NCBI GenBank assembly: GCA_000708835.1 | Contig: DF236989.1 | Location: 62,001-126,000, forward strand | Reading direction: 5' to 3' | From: Klebsormidium nitens | Taxonomy: Eukaryota; Streptophyta; Klebsormidiophyceae; Klebsormidiales; Klebsormidiaceae | Length of the DNA stretch: 64,000 bases | Part shown: positions 34,001 to 45,348 of the stretch, piece after piece | How the letters are laid out: each line of letters opens with the position of its first letter | Position numbering within the stretch: position 1 is the first letter of the stretch | Made by a program: the position numbers and the translations under genes | The notes under the pieces: generated by a model | Databases searched by the model: none | Seen by the model: only the letters and a program-made list of their open reading frames with translations | Told to the model about the DNA's origin: nothing

Positions 34001-37000
34001 ATCATCACTTCCGTCTCGCTTTTGAACAGGGGAACCGACACACTGGAGGTCGTTAAGATGGAGTGCTGCTACGCGCTAGCTGGGCTGCTGGCCAACTACG
34101 TCGCGCTCCGTCAACCCTGGGTTCCGGAGCGGGTTATCTCGGAACCCGCTTTTCTCGACAGTGTGATCAAGCTGACGTACTGCCCCCAGAAAGGAGGCGA
34201 AGTGCAGCGCATGGCCCTCATGTGCTTAGGTTGGTGACTCGCTTTCTCTTTCATATCTGCCCGTTCGATCATTGCTTTTGAGCTTGCCCATTCCTGGCTT
34301 CTCTGATTTGCGGCAGTGTGCTCGTCTCTTTGCCTTTGCGAAGTCGCTGTAAGATAGTACCTGGTGTTCAAACCCGACCAAGCGGCTCACTAGCTGTTGT
34401 TTCAGCACTTCTTGTCGTCACCATGCATTTGCGGACGGGGTGGTGTCTGGATTTTTTCAATTTTTGATCCCAGATGGGTGTGACCACCACATCGAGCCTT
34501 GACTGGATTCTTCATTGGACTTAGTACAAACAGTCGAACCCTGGGTTGTCACTTCTCTGAAGGTCACGCGCGAACTAAATAAGGCATGATCCCCCCAGAA
34601 ATGCTTATACAACGAGTACGGCGTCTGCCTCTCATGCCGTCTCATCTTTCAAGTCGCTCGCCTCGCTGGTCTCTCAGGGAGCATCGCCCAGATGACCGAT
34701 GATGTCAAGGCGGAGGTGGTGAGGCTGGGGGGGCGCGAAGCGGCGGAGAAGGCGCTCAAAATGCCATTTGCGGACTCGTCCGTGGTAAGCCGATATAGTC
34801 CGTTCGGACATCGACGAGGTCTTTTCTGGACCATTTTTGTTGCTAGAAGCAGTTCGCCTCTGTTACCGCTTCTTTGCTTCCTGCACGTTCGTTGATAGGT
34901 TTCTTGGGCTCTCGATTCTTAAAGCGTCTCAACTACAAGGCTTTTGAACTTCTGGTGCTCTGGACTGTTCAAATTGTCGCTAAGTTTAAGGTGAGCGATG
35001 TTCAGACTGAAAGTCCTCCCCCTCCCATTGAAGGCGGCTCGTTTTCTCCTTTCCTACGTTTTCCGAATCTCGGGATGTCGAGCCCCCCAAAGTAACCCCA
35101 CCCGTACCAGTGCGACTAACCATATTTTTTTCTCGATAATATGTTCTTGGGTCCGATGCAGGGTCGGGACCAGGAGACCAAGCGCCGGGCGGTTATCGTC
35201 ATCAAGGCGCTGATGTCAGTCGCGCCGTCAGCACCGCCCAAGAAGGTATGCTTGAAGCACGCGTTCCTCGTTTTCGTTTTCGGGATCGATGCAGCAGTCG
35301 GGGCCTGAGAACATTTTCTAGCTATCTTGATGGCTGCGAAGCTTTTTGTACCTTGGGTCTGTACGAGAACCGACACTAGCGTCTGCATAAATAGTCAGCG
35401 AGGTCGATTTTTGCAGCAAGTATAACCGTAGGTGCAATGGAAAAACCATGTAGTTGAAATGGAGCGGACCCTGTTCAAAGGAGCTTACAGTGATGTGGTT
35501 TACAACGCTTAGAAAAAAAGCTGGACTTGCTGGCATGAGCAGTGTAACTTCATGTCCCCGACTATTTTATCTCCCCCTTACCCGCCTTGGCTCCCCCTCC
35601 TCTCCATAAATTTCAAGAAAGATAATATCAAGCCTAGAAGATTTTAACCCCAGACTAACACTTTAAAACCTAACCCGAAAAGCTACCTGCTCCGCACCCC
35701 TACCCACCCTTACCCCCAAACTAACCCTACCTGCCCCAGTATAGTTACCTTATCATGATTATCTTTCTTCAAATCAACCTCCCCTCCGCAGCCGGTGCCG
35801 TCCGCCGACCAGATCGCCGCCATGAGCGTCCGCGAGCTCGAGGAGCTGCTGACGCAGCACAACGTCAGCACGCAGGGGTGCGTCGAAAAAGCGGACCTCC
35901 AGAACAAAGCGCACGCGTTGCTCGGGGGCTCTGCGTCTGATTCCGCAGCCCCGGCGGCCGCTTCCGCCGAGGAAACGAAGAGCGGAATCCCGGGAGCGGA
36001 AAGGAGGGAAAACGGCTCGCCCGGAACGGGAGTTGAGGATAAGGATGAAGTGGAGAAAAAGGAGTCAAGGGCGTGGGGGGTGGTCGACAGAAAAGTGGAC
36101 GGGCTTCCAAGTAAGCGAAACTTTTCCTTCTTCTTTTTGTCCCATCCTTTTTTTCTTTCTTTGCCTTCTCTGTAGGGAGAGTAAGATTCGAAAGAACCGC
36201 CTTCAGAGCTTCTGATGCAGAACGGTGTTCTTGGGGCCTAAGTGCAACCCATCAACTGTGGCCGGTTTTCCTCTTTTGTTTGCATGATGATGTAAGCTGG
36301 CGTCATCAGGCTTTTCGCCTTCTGAGATTTTTCCATTCCGCCACGTCAAACTGCCTCGCCTCATCCTGCCTTCGATCGGCTGAAACGCCAGCGACTGATG
36401 CCAAGAACTAGAGCGTTACCCATTTCAGTCCCTCACGTTATCAGAGTCTTTTCGCAGGCACGGTCGAGGTGCTGGCGATGCCAACCAAGGACATCCTGGC
36501 GTGGCTGCGGCGATCGGAAGCTCTGATAGCGCACTGTATATTCTTGTATTTTAACGGATGTTGGAGGCTGCTGACGTCTTTATGAATGCTTATGATGACG
36601 TCATGCCTTGTCGCAGGCACTGTCGAGGTGCTGGCGATGCCGACCAAGGACAATCCGGCGACTGGAGTTCATCACGAAGGGGCTACTTTTCTACCTCTCT
36701 TGCAACAAATCGTCGAAACTGCTGACGTCGTCATGCTGACGTCATGCTTTTCTGCAGGCACGGTTGAGGTGCTGGCGATGCCCACCAAGGACATTCTGGC
36801 GTGGCTGCGGTGGTTAGCACTGTCGGCGCTAATGCCGGATTCTCCGTATTTTCACCAGGAATACTGGTGTGACGTCATCAAAAACATTTATGCTGACGTC
36901 ATGCTTTACTGCAGGCACGGTCGAGGTGCTGGCGATGCCGACGAAAGACATTCTGGCCTGGTTGCGGCGGCTGGAGGTCAGCACGGAGGGTTGTCTGGAG

Positions 37001-40000
37001 CGGCAGGATTTGGCGCTGAAGCTCATGGGCCAACTGCAGCTGATGCACACGGCAGCGGCGATGGGTGAGTGGTGTCAAATGAAGCCTCTCATGGTTTGTG
37101 TCTAGAATTTTGACACTAGAGCCGCGAGAATGGCTGTTTCGAGCGTCAGGACTTAGCGCTGAAGCTTATGGGGCAGCTGCAGCTGATGCACACAGCAGCA
37201 GCGATGGGTAACTTGTGTCACCTCTCGTTAGCCGGGTTTATTATTGAAAGACTTGACACTAAAGTCTCTTGAGCGTCAGGGCTTGGCGCTGCAGCTTATG
37301 GACAACTGCTGCTGCTGCACCGAACAGCGGGCGATGGGTGAGTGGTGTCAAGTCGTAAGACTCTTGTTACGCTTATTGCTCTTTTGACACCGTCACACGA
37401 AAGCCGGCAAAAAAGCACCTGGCTCTCAAGTTCATTGCAGAATTCCCCTCCACTCGTACAGACCAATGCGCCTGGATGCGACCAACAAAAGCAAACCTGA
37501 CGTGCCTTTTCCTTCTCCGGGAATAGAGGACGACCCCACTCGGACAATTATGGACCTCGCTCTCTCAACAGCCGACAGCATCCGCCGGTAGTGCAACCTT
37601 GGCAGTGCTGATCTGCTTCAACAGCCGAAAGAATTCGTGCATCTGAACTCAATCCTGTGTCCTCAAGTGGACCGACAAAGTGCAGTCAGCAACATCTCAA
37701 ACGTACGCATTGTCGCAAACGTGCGCATTGTCTCCCTTCTCAGAAGAAGACGATGCCGCGCCTCCGAGTTTGAACTTCGCTCTTGCAGCCTGCCGGCGAC
37801 GTGACGTCGGCGGCACTAATGGAGTTGTTCAACACCGTGACGAACAAAGGCGTGCACATAACTTTGACTCATTTATTAGATTCAATATGCAAACAACAGA
37901 CGTACAATGATTCTCCTCCAGCCGAAGAAGACGACGCCGCTCCGCCTACTCTAGACCTCGCCCTCCCGTCCGACGAAACTTCCGCCGGCGATGCCACGTC
38001 AGCAGCGCTGATGGACCTTTTCAACACCGCGACGAACAAAGCCGCGCGCTTAGCGGCCGAAGAAGCGCTCGCGCAGCTGTCGATGAGCGAGGACCTTCCC
38101 GCGGACATCTCGCTGGAGCGCGCGATCCTGCTGGTCGTCAAGGGCAAGTCGGCGGCCACGAAGCGCATGGGGCTGACTGTTGTCGTTGCGGTAAGCAAAG
38201 GTCTTGCTTTTTGACTTTTCCTCTCTTTACTGTCCTTTTTGATTTTTCCTACTTTTCATTTGGTATGGTGGTCGTCAAGGGCAAGTCGGCGGCCACCAAG
38301 CGCATGGGGCTGACTGTTGTCGTCGCGGTAAGCAAAGGTCTTGCTTCCTGACTTTCCTCTCTTTACTGTCCTTTTCACTTTTCTTACTTCCCCTTTGTTT
38401 TGCTGGTCGTCAAGGGCAAGTCGGCGGCCTCCAAGCGCATGGGGCTGACTGTCGTGATCGCCGTCAGGAGAAGCCACCGTCTGCTTGTTCATCTGCTTTT
38501 CCTCTTTGTCGCTCGATGTCCTTTTCTGCTCGTTTTTCCTGCTTTTCTTCATTCGTTTCCCTGATGGTGGCTGCTTTTCAAGGGCAAGTCGGCGGCCGCC
38601 AAGCGCATGGGGCTCACCGTCGTGGTCGCGGTGAGTATCAGCAAGAGAGTTTTGAAACCTCCGTTACAATCTCGTTTCCCTTTTGAAGGTTTCAGATCTA
38701 TTCGGTAACGAGGAGCAAGCGGCCGCCGACTAATTAATCGCTATCACCATTTCGGCAGTAAGTACCTGCGGGGATGTCTGTTCCTCTCCGCAGCTTTGCA
38801 CTGTTTGATTGCTCATTGTTTTGTTCTTGATAGACTGACTTCTGCTGTTGGACGTGAGACAGGATGGGGGCCTTTTAATCTCGCGGTGGGCAGCAAGGAC
38901 ATTGTCTAACCCGAAGACTGCTATCGTTCTGCTGCTTTGTTCATCCACTCGGTTCTCTTGTTAGCCTTGTTAACTTTGAAAGTTTTCATGAGGCGGCAAG
39001 TTCAGTTGTTCTTATTTCCTGGCAAGGACGGCCGCGAGTTGCGACACAACCTGGCCGGGAGGATAGATGACATCCGTGATGAAAGAATCGCGATCCCATT
39101 GCGTGACGTCGGTTAAACCAATTGTTACCACAGGCGATCGACAAGAGCGGGCACGAGTTGCGTCACCGGCTGGATGCGGCGGGCGTGCTCAAGGCGACGG
39201 TGCGGCTGCTGCACGAGCGGGACCGTCCCTCCCGCTGGCACGTCGTCGAGGCGCTCTGCACCTTCGCCAAGAGCCCCTCGCTCGCGCCCAAGATCTGGTG
39301 AGGCGCCCTGATACTTCGGGCTTTGGAAGAGTGGTCCGAAATTCCTACTTCTGAGAGCAGCTGCGTTTTCTCCTCCAATTAGATTGACGGTTGCGTGTTT
39401 GAAGTCCGCTGAAAGCAAGACTTGAGACGCTCTGCGTCTTCCTCAAGAGCCCTCTGCTCGCGCCCAGGGTCTGTTTGGGGCGCCCAAGGAATCCATTGTA
39501 TAGTCGGGTATTGAGTGCGGATGTCTATCCCGATTCTAAATGCATTCCGGCTCGTGTATATGAAAGGCGCTGAGACTCCTTGCTCACAAGATCTGGTGAA
39601 ACGGGATCGTGGTGTTGGGTTTGCTCGTAAGTTGTGTGGCATTGATTTCTCAACTAGATTGGAGGTTTATGGCAGGGGCTATGGTGCGATGGGCCCGATC
39701 TAGAAGGCATCAGAGAAAATTCGACTTTCTAAATGCAAGGGCGACGGTGCGATGGGTCCAGTCTGACATACTCGACTGGATTGTTCGTTCGCAGGGGCTA
39801 TGGCGCGGTGTAAACGCTCAGAACAAACTAGAGGCTACGGCGCGATGGGCCCCTTTCTGGAGGAGGTCAGAGAAAGGACTTTTGAAACACAAGGGCTACG
39901 GGCGATGGGCCCAGTCTGAAAAGTGGACTGGATTCTCTGTTTCGCAGGGGCTATGGCGCGGTGTGAATACTCTAGCAACCTAGAGCGGGGTGTTTTCTGC

Positions 40001-43000
40001 AGGAGCTAGGGCGCGATGGGCCCGATTTTGGAGCAGGTGAACATCAGAATCACATCGCAAAAAATCCTCAAACCCCCAGATAAGGCAACCCCAACAAACT
40101 CGATCAAACCAACTTAGAAATTCCTGTTTGCAGGGGCTACGGCGCGATGGGTCCGATTCTGGAGGAGGTCAAGAGCCCGGACGTGCTGCGCGCCATCAAG
40201 AAGCAGAAGCGCGGGGTCGTGGACGGGGACCCGTACTCGCTCATCATGCTGTGCAGCCTGCGGCTCTTGGCCAACATGCTGATTCCCGCCAGCATGGAAG
40301 ACTTCTGCAGACCGGAAGGGGGCACAGTGCTCACAAGCTCCAACCAGGTGCGCTGTAGAAGAGTAACTTTCTGGTTTTGTTTCGACCTTTTGTTTGTTTG
40401 CAGATGCTTCGCTTGGTGCTTAATTTCAGTCCGCGTGGAAGACTTGTGCAGACTGGAAGGGGTGACCGTGCTTACGGGCTCCAACAAGGTGCGCTGTGGA
40501 AAAGTAAGTTTTGATGATTTTGTTTCGCCCTGATAACCGTTTTGCTGTGTGCTCAATTTCAGTCACCATGGAAAATTAGAAGGGGGAACCGTGCTCACCA
40601 GCTCCAACAAGGTGAGCGAAGAATTTTGTTTGTGAAAGACTATCATTTCCGTCCCCTCTCCCCCTTTTCCGATGTAGCGAACGGACCCGTTTATTTGCAA
40701 GCTGGGGCGGTGGGATGAGGAGATTGCGAATATGCTAAAGACCACGAGCTAAACCACTCACGCCAATTGTCTCGCTCAACTTTATTGTTCAAACGGAGCG
40801 CTCAAGGCCCCAAATCGAAGGAATAAACGAAACAAAACGAAAAGATAGACAAGGAAAACAGACAAACACGAACAAGGAACCTACAAAAAGTAAAACTGAA
40901 ACGAGGAAATGGTCTTTGCAGAGCACCGTTAATACGGACCCCTTCACGCGTAAGCTCGGGCGGTGGCTCGTCAAGAGCGGCGTGCATTCGCAGATCGCGA
41001 GCATGCTGGGCATCGCGCGGTCCACTGGTTGGACTCGTGCCACGCAGGACAGGGAGATCACAATCAGCGTCGTTCAGCAAGGGGGGCGTGTGTTGCAGCT
41101 GCTGGTGCAGAACACGGATGTTGCGGAAGCGGTGAGTAAGCGGAAATTTGGTATTTCTGATGCCTTGAAAACTTGGTGGAAATATGGAAGTTACGGAACT
41201 GCGCGAAGCTTACCAGGGGCGGCGCAGCTCACAGTTGCTGGTGCAGAACACAGAGATCGCAGAAGCGGTGAGTAGTGGCGAAATTGGAGCATTATAATCC
41301 ACTTGAGCTCTGTTAGGTACTTCAGAACACGGAGGTCGCGGGAGCGGCGAGTAAAGGCGGCGATTCTAGAACTCCGTATACTTGAAAGTTGTTTTTGTGG
41401 TTCAGAATACCGAGTTCACCATCAGCGTCGTGCAGCAGGGGGGGCGTTTTGCAGCTGCTGGTGCAGAACACGGAGATCGCGACAGCGGTAAGCAAAGGCA
41501 GAGGCTTTCAACGTTAGATTCCCCGAAGTTCGTCTGAGTAGTGCAGAATGCCGAGATGGCGTAAGCTGTAAGCAGAAGGAGTTAGTCGGATTCCAGAGGG
41601 CTGCAAATCCCTAAAGTGGACCAGAACACGGAAGTTGTGGCAGCTTAAACTGGGCCGCGATTGTGCTAACCCACTCTCTTTCTCTTCCATAACCCGCTCC
41701 TGATTGCGGTGCTAACCCAGCCCAGCTCCACGCCCTTCTACAAATGGGTCTACCCGACATTCTGCTCACGAGAAAGGCCTAACCGTTTCATAGTTAGCAG
41801 CATTCTGCACCCGTACTAAAACCTCAAGACCGATCCCTTAGAAACCCGTATTTTCTCCAGTTCTGGGTCAACCGGCAGTCTGCCTACGATGGCTCACTTT
41901 CTGCGGCAGTACAAGGTGAGCCCCGAGAAACGCTTTCGAGGCCACTGTTTGGTCGTACTCGTAACGCGTCACTAACCCGTCGCACACCCACTCTTTTTCC
42001 AGGTTAGTGGTCTACCTGACATCCTGCCTACGATGGCCCACTTTGTGCAGCAGTACAGGGCGAGCCCCAAGGAAGCAGAACCCTCGGCTGGTCCTTAACC
42101 CTAAGACTAACCCGTCACAAACCCGTTCCTGTGCAGATTATTGGTCTACCCGACATCCTGCCTACAATGGCCCACTTCGTGCATTAGTACAGGGCGAGCC
42201 CCAAAAGAGGCCTAGCCGCGGCCATTGTTGACCCGTCTTTAACCCATGACTAACCTGTGATTGAACCCGCTTTTTTGTAGATCATTGGTCTACCCGACAT
42301 CCTGCCTACGATGGCCCACTTTGTGCAGCAGTACAGAGTGAGCCCGGAAGAGGCCGCTGCGGCGGCCATCTTTCTGACACACGTGCTCCAGTTTCACGAG
42401 GACAAGATCGACAAGCTCTGGGGGGCGGAGAGCATAGCGCGAACCGCCGAGGCGCTGAAAAGTGAGTCTGGAGACATAGTCACTTTCAGCTTTCAAGAGT
42501 GCTGAAAAGCTTCCAGCCTTTTGAGCAGTAGCTTGGGAACGAAAGCTCCCGGTCGAAACCTTCCGTTGCATCGCTGTTTCGAAACATACCCTATAAAAGC
42601 GCCGATCGGGACTTTCGTTATGATCTTAGAACCTAGAGCCTCCCTTTCTATGATTAATTCTCATAGGATACCTGCCCATCCGACACCAAGAAGTTCTGTG
42701 ACTGCCGAACCATCCGGCCACCGTTTCTCTTGCAAAGTGGTTATCGTTACTGTTTCGGAAACCACGTTCTTGTTAGCTTTTTGTGGGGGCCCGCCCTTGA
42801 GGTGTGCTTAAATATGGATGCCCTGAAGACGATACGGAACGATTTTAATTTTGTCTTTGCGATCCGAGGGCCAAGTCAGACGCAGGGGTCATGACCCAGC
42901 ATACACGTCGGCGCCCATCAACGTTTCGCTTATTGAAGAATTCCCGTAACTTCAAACAGAGAACGCCCTCAATTCCGAGTCCTTTAAACGATATTCGGAG

Positions 43001-43796
43001 AGATTTGGATTTTGAAACCTTTGCACTTTTCTCCAGCGGCGCTGGTCTCTAACGTCCTCTCGCCACCCGACTTCACATCGCACTCCGTCCTGCTCGCGCT
43101 CTTGGCCAGCCGCCTGGCGGCTGGCGCCGGTGTGAACGGGCCCCCGGCCGGCGCCAGTGTGAATACGCCCCCGTCCCCCTGGCAGACAGCGGTTGCGGCG
43201 ACCTTGTCGCCGCGTTTTACGGCGGGCGTGAAAACGGAACCGGGAACGGAAAGGGAAGCGGAAGAGGGAAGCCAAACCGGCGCCGTCGCGTGCGGGGTGT
43301 GCGGCCAGTCGCCCGCAAAGAACTGCAGCCGGTGCCATAAGCAGGCTTACTGCGGCAGGTGGGAATACGCGATTATCTGCTGCTCGATAGGCTATGCTTT
43401 CCTCTGGGCTGCTTGTAAGTAGCAGATGGTTTTCCATGCGACCTGCTATGTAAAGCTCGTACGTATTCTGTGGGACATGACCTCGTATTCGAAGTCTCGA
43501 AAGGCCGTTGTTCGTTGACTATCTTTCCATATTGCGTTTGAGAGCTCTGTACTGGGTCTCTTTGCTTTGCGCACTCTGCGCGCCTATGTAAATCAAGCTC
43601 CGCGCTAACTCTGCCCTAGACCTTCTTCGTTTCCTCCGTTCTCAGTGGATTTGTCTTTGTAATGACCTGATCTCAAAGATTTGCGGACCACCGCAATTCG
43701 TATAACGGATTAAGATCGCTTTTGCTTCTCCGCAGGGACTGCCAAATGCAGGACTGGAAGCAACACAAGAAGACCTGTAAAGAGAGAGATGCCTAG
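31055..43796 (+). CDS. MYND zinc-finger protein with ARM-like helical region and two SAP-like motifs
   Basis: Seventeen exons sum to 2958 nt (985 residues) in exact phase: 31055-31249, 31654-31742, 31979-32091, 32547-32665, 33260-33420, 34030-34229, 34678-34784, 35162-35245, 35792-36110, 36915-37064, 37922-38190, 39134-39297, 40134-40347, 40922-41131, 42281-42461, 43037-43358, 43736-43796. A basic N-terminus with a CNCEGC cluster leads into a long alpha-helical, ARM/HEAT-like region. Two related SAP-like motifs follow in exons 9 and 10 (VSTQGCVEKADL and VSTEGCLERQDL). The C-terminus is a MYND finger (about residues 944-980) with all Cys/His: CGVCGQSPAKNCSRCHKQAYC then CGRDCQMQDWKQHKKTC. MYND fingers usually bind proline-rich peptides, so a scaffold or regulatory role is inferred; the exact function is unknown. 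Introns around exons 10-15 are filled with partial exon copies, described separately. Confidence 0.9.
36458..37337 (+). repeat. Exon 10 fragment array: three heads upstream, two tails downstream
   Basis: The complete exon is 36915-37064. Head copies, each preceded by an AG acceptor and by GACGTCATGC-type intron sequence, begin at 36458, 36617 and 36758 and keep about 45-55 nt (GGCACGGTCGAGGTGCTGGC and on) before diverging. Tail copies at about 37132-37207 and 37270-37337 keep the end of the exon (GAGCGTCAGG to GCGATGG) plus a GT donor (GTAACT and GTGAGT). Confidence 0.92.
37744..38630 (+). repeat. Exon 11 fragment array: one head upstream, three tails downstream
   Basis: The complete exon is 37922-38190. 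A degenerate head at about 37744-37855 starts after a CTCAG acceptor with AGAAGACGATGCCGCGCC and retains the TCGGCGGCACTAATGGAG block. Tails at about 38270-38327, 38402-38462 and 38578-38630 repeat GGGCAAGTCGGCGGCC and AAGCGCATGGGGCT. They end at GCG|GTAAGC, GCC|GTCAGG and GCG|GTGAGT. Confidence 0.93.
39021..39475 (+). repeat. Exon 12 fragment array: one head upstream, one tail downstream
   Basis: The complete exon is 39134-39297. A decayed head at about 39021-39070 matches the GACAAGAGCGGGCACGAGTT region (GACGGCCGCGAGTTGCG). A decayed tail at about 39421-39475 matches GAGGCGCTCTGCACCTTCGC through CTCGCGCCCA; its donor position has lost a clear GTGAGT. Confidence 0.8.
39673..40611 (+). repeat. 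Exon 13 fragment array: about seven heads upstream, two tails downstream
   Basis: The complete exon is 40134-40347. Short heads of 25-45 nt with the core GGGGCTATGGCGCGATGGGC recur near 39673, 39735, 39791, 39829, 39889, 39942 and 39999, several preceded by a CGCAG or TGCAG acceptor. Tails at 40430-40488 and 40561-40611 repeat the end of the exon (GTGCTCACCAGCTCCAACAA) with donors AAG|GTGCGC and AAG|GTGAGC. Confidence 0.92.
40678..41645 (+). repeat. Exon 14 fragment array: one head upstream, about five tails downstream
   Basis: The complete exon is 40922-41131. A decayed head is at about 40678-40740 (ACGGACCCGTTTATTTGCAA, then GGGGCGGTGG). Tails ending in CAGAACACGGAGATCGCGG-like sequence are at about 41205-41267, 41319-41346, 41411-41487, 41540-41560 and 41620-41645. 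Three keep donors (GTGAGT, GCGAGT mutated, GTAAGC). Confidence 0.9.
41746..42461 (+). repeat. Exon 15 fragment array: four heads upstream of the complete exon
   Basis: The complete exon is 42281-42461. Heads of increasing quality toward the exon lie at about 41746-41772, 41862-41945, 42003-42075 and 42137-42225. They share GGTCTACCCGACATCCTGCC and TACGATGGCCCACTTTGTGC. The repeated unit includes about 35 nt of intron end (ACTAACCCGTC plus a polypyrimidine run and AG). No tail copies are seen after this exon. Confidence 0.93.
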
Positions 43797-45348
43797 CACG
43801 TTGCGCTTCGTCGCTGGTCGTGGGGACCACCGTAAGAATCACGGGTGAGCTGCCGTTATATCGTACTTGTTTTTGGTTCCTTTCTGCCTTTGACACTGCA
43901 CGCCACTCAGGCGAGCCGCACGCATTCCTCTAGCTTAGACAAGTGGTTCCAACACGCCTGGTATTTTTGTGCCAATCTTTTGTTACGAGGCGTTGTCAAT
44001 CAACGTGACAAAAAACCTTTAGGCCGTTTTACTAGAGATCATGAACGTTGATGCAGCTCGCAACTTACCGCAATTGTTCAAATATGTACTGATCAGATAG
44101 ACTCTCAGTCTCGACGGCTTGAGGTGCTAGAAAGGATATTTTTCTTTGGCGACACTTCCAATGCACCAATTGTCAAGGTGGGTGATGGAAAAGTCCTCGC
44201 AGTCGCTATTCGGCGACTGATTGGTTGGTCTTTCTTCACCTTGCAGAAGACAGAATGAGCATGGACCGGAACGGATCCGCAAAGGCTGCCCCCTTCCAGC
44301 TTTTTATAGCAAGCCATTAATGAAGCGAGACTCCAAGTCTCCAAGAGTAGAGACATTTCCTGAAATTGGGCTGCTCCTAAGAAATCTTGAAGGAAGGGCT
44401 CAAAACTGTCTTCACAACAGTGATTTTTCGTTGTGCTCTGGACAATTGTGCTATTGTCTGGTTCTTGAGACAGAGTCGAAGGAGCATTGAATCTTTTTCT
44501 GTGTTCTGAACAAGCATCATGGCATCACTTGGAAGTCTCTATACCCTAAACTTGAAAGCCGTCAAAGTTTGTATCCGCTGTGGCGCACACATGCAGGAAA
44601 CCTCCAAGATGCGCACAAATATTGATACAATTGCTGCGCGATTCCCATTGCGGCCTTACGGCCCATATACCCCCGGATGATGGATCGTTTCTGCTTCGTA
44701 CTTATACCGCGATCGTTGCCAAAGGTCACAACCCTAACCCCTGAATCGACAGTGAGTCCATGGTCGATCTACAACCGTTGGCGGATGCATGATCAGCTCT
44801 AGCTGCTAGCTGGCAAAGGGTATGGGTACTATACCGCGGTATGGTATATACCGTAAAATTATATAGTATATCGCGTACGGTGTGGTATGCACATATATAT
44901 AAGAAACCAATGATCATTGCAGGCCCGATCGATCGGAATCTAGCTCTCTATATTAAGCAAAGTTATCCGACGAATGATCTTGGCGGCAGGCCGATCATTA
45001 GCCTTACAATGTAATAAACGGTTTGCTACTCGCGCGCTAGCTAGTAGGCTGATATAGGCTCCTTCAATCAATGATTGTCATATTGAAAACCCAAGAATGA
45101 AGCGCACGGCACATCGCGGAGCATGCTTTTTCTGCATGGGCCGGAGTCAACCCTCATGTCTCTTGCATGTATGTTACATTTCGGTACACAAAAAGTTTGC
45201 TCAATCCCTTTCGTACTGCACAGCTTATGTCCGTCTATTTTCCATCTTGTCTAGCTCCCGTATCTCTTGTAATATCTTACAGAAGTGGCTTGAGGAGTTG
45301 CTGCGTGCATGGGAGCCTAGCAGTGGACTTCGGCAAGAGCACTCTTTG
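43797..45348. other. Convergent 3' spacer between MYND and SDR genes
   Basis: No coding exon is supported. Both 3' UTRs should lie at its ends. The stretch 44740-45060 is rich in palindromes (ACCGCGGTATGGTATATACC, CGATCGATCG, GCTAGCTAG) and TATA runs, and could extrude hairpins. Confidence 0.6.

Noticed and set aside
43012-43437. Minus-strand frame of 161 codons opposite MYND exon 16
   Set aside because: Shadow of the real exon, which carries the MYND Cys/His ligands and in-phase splice sites on the plus strand.
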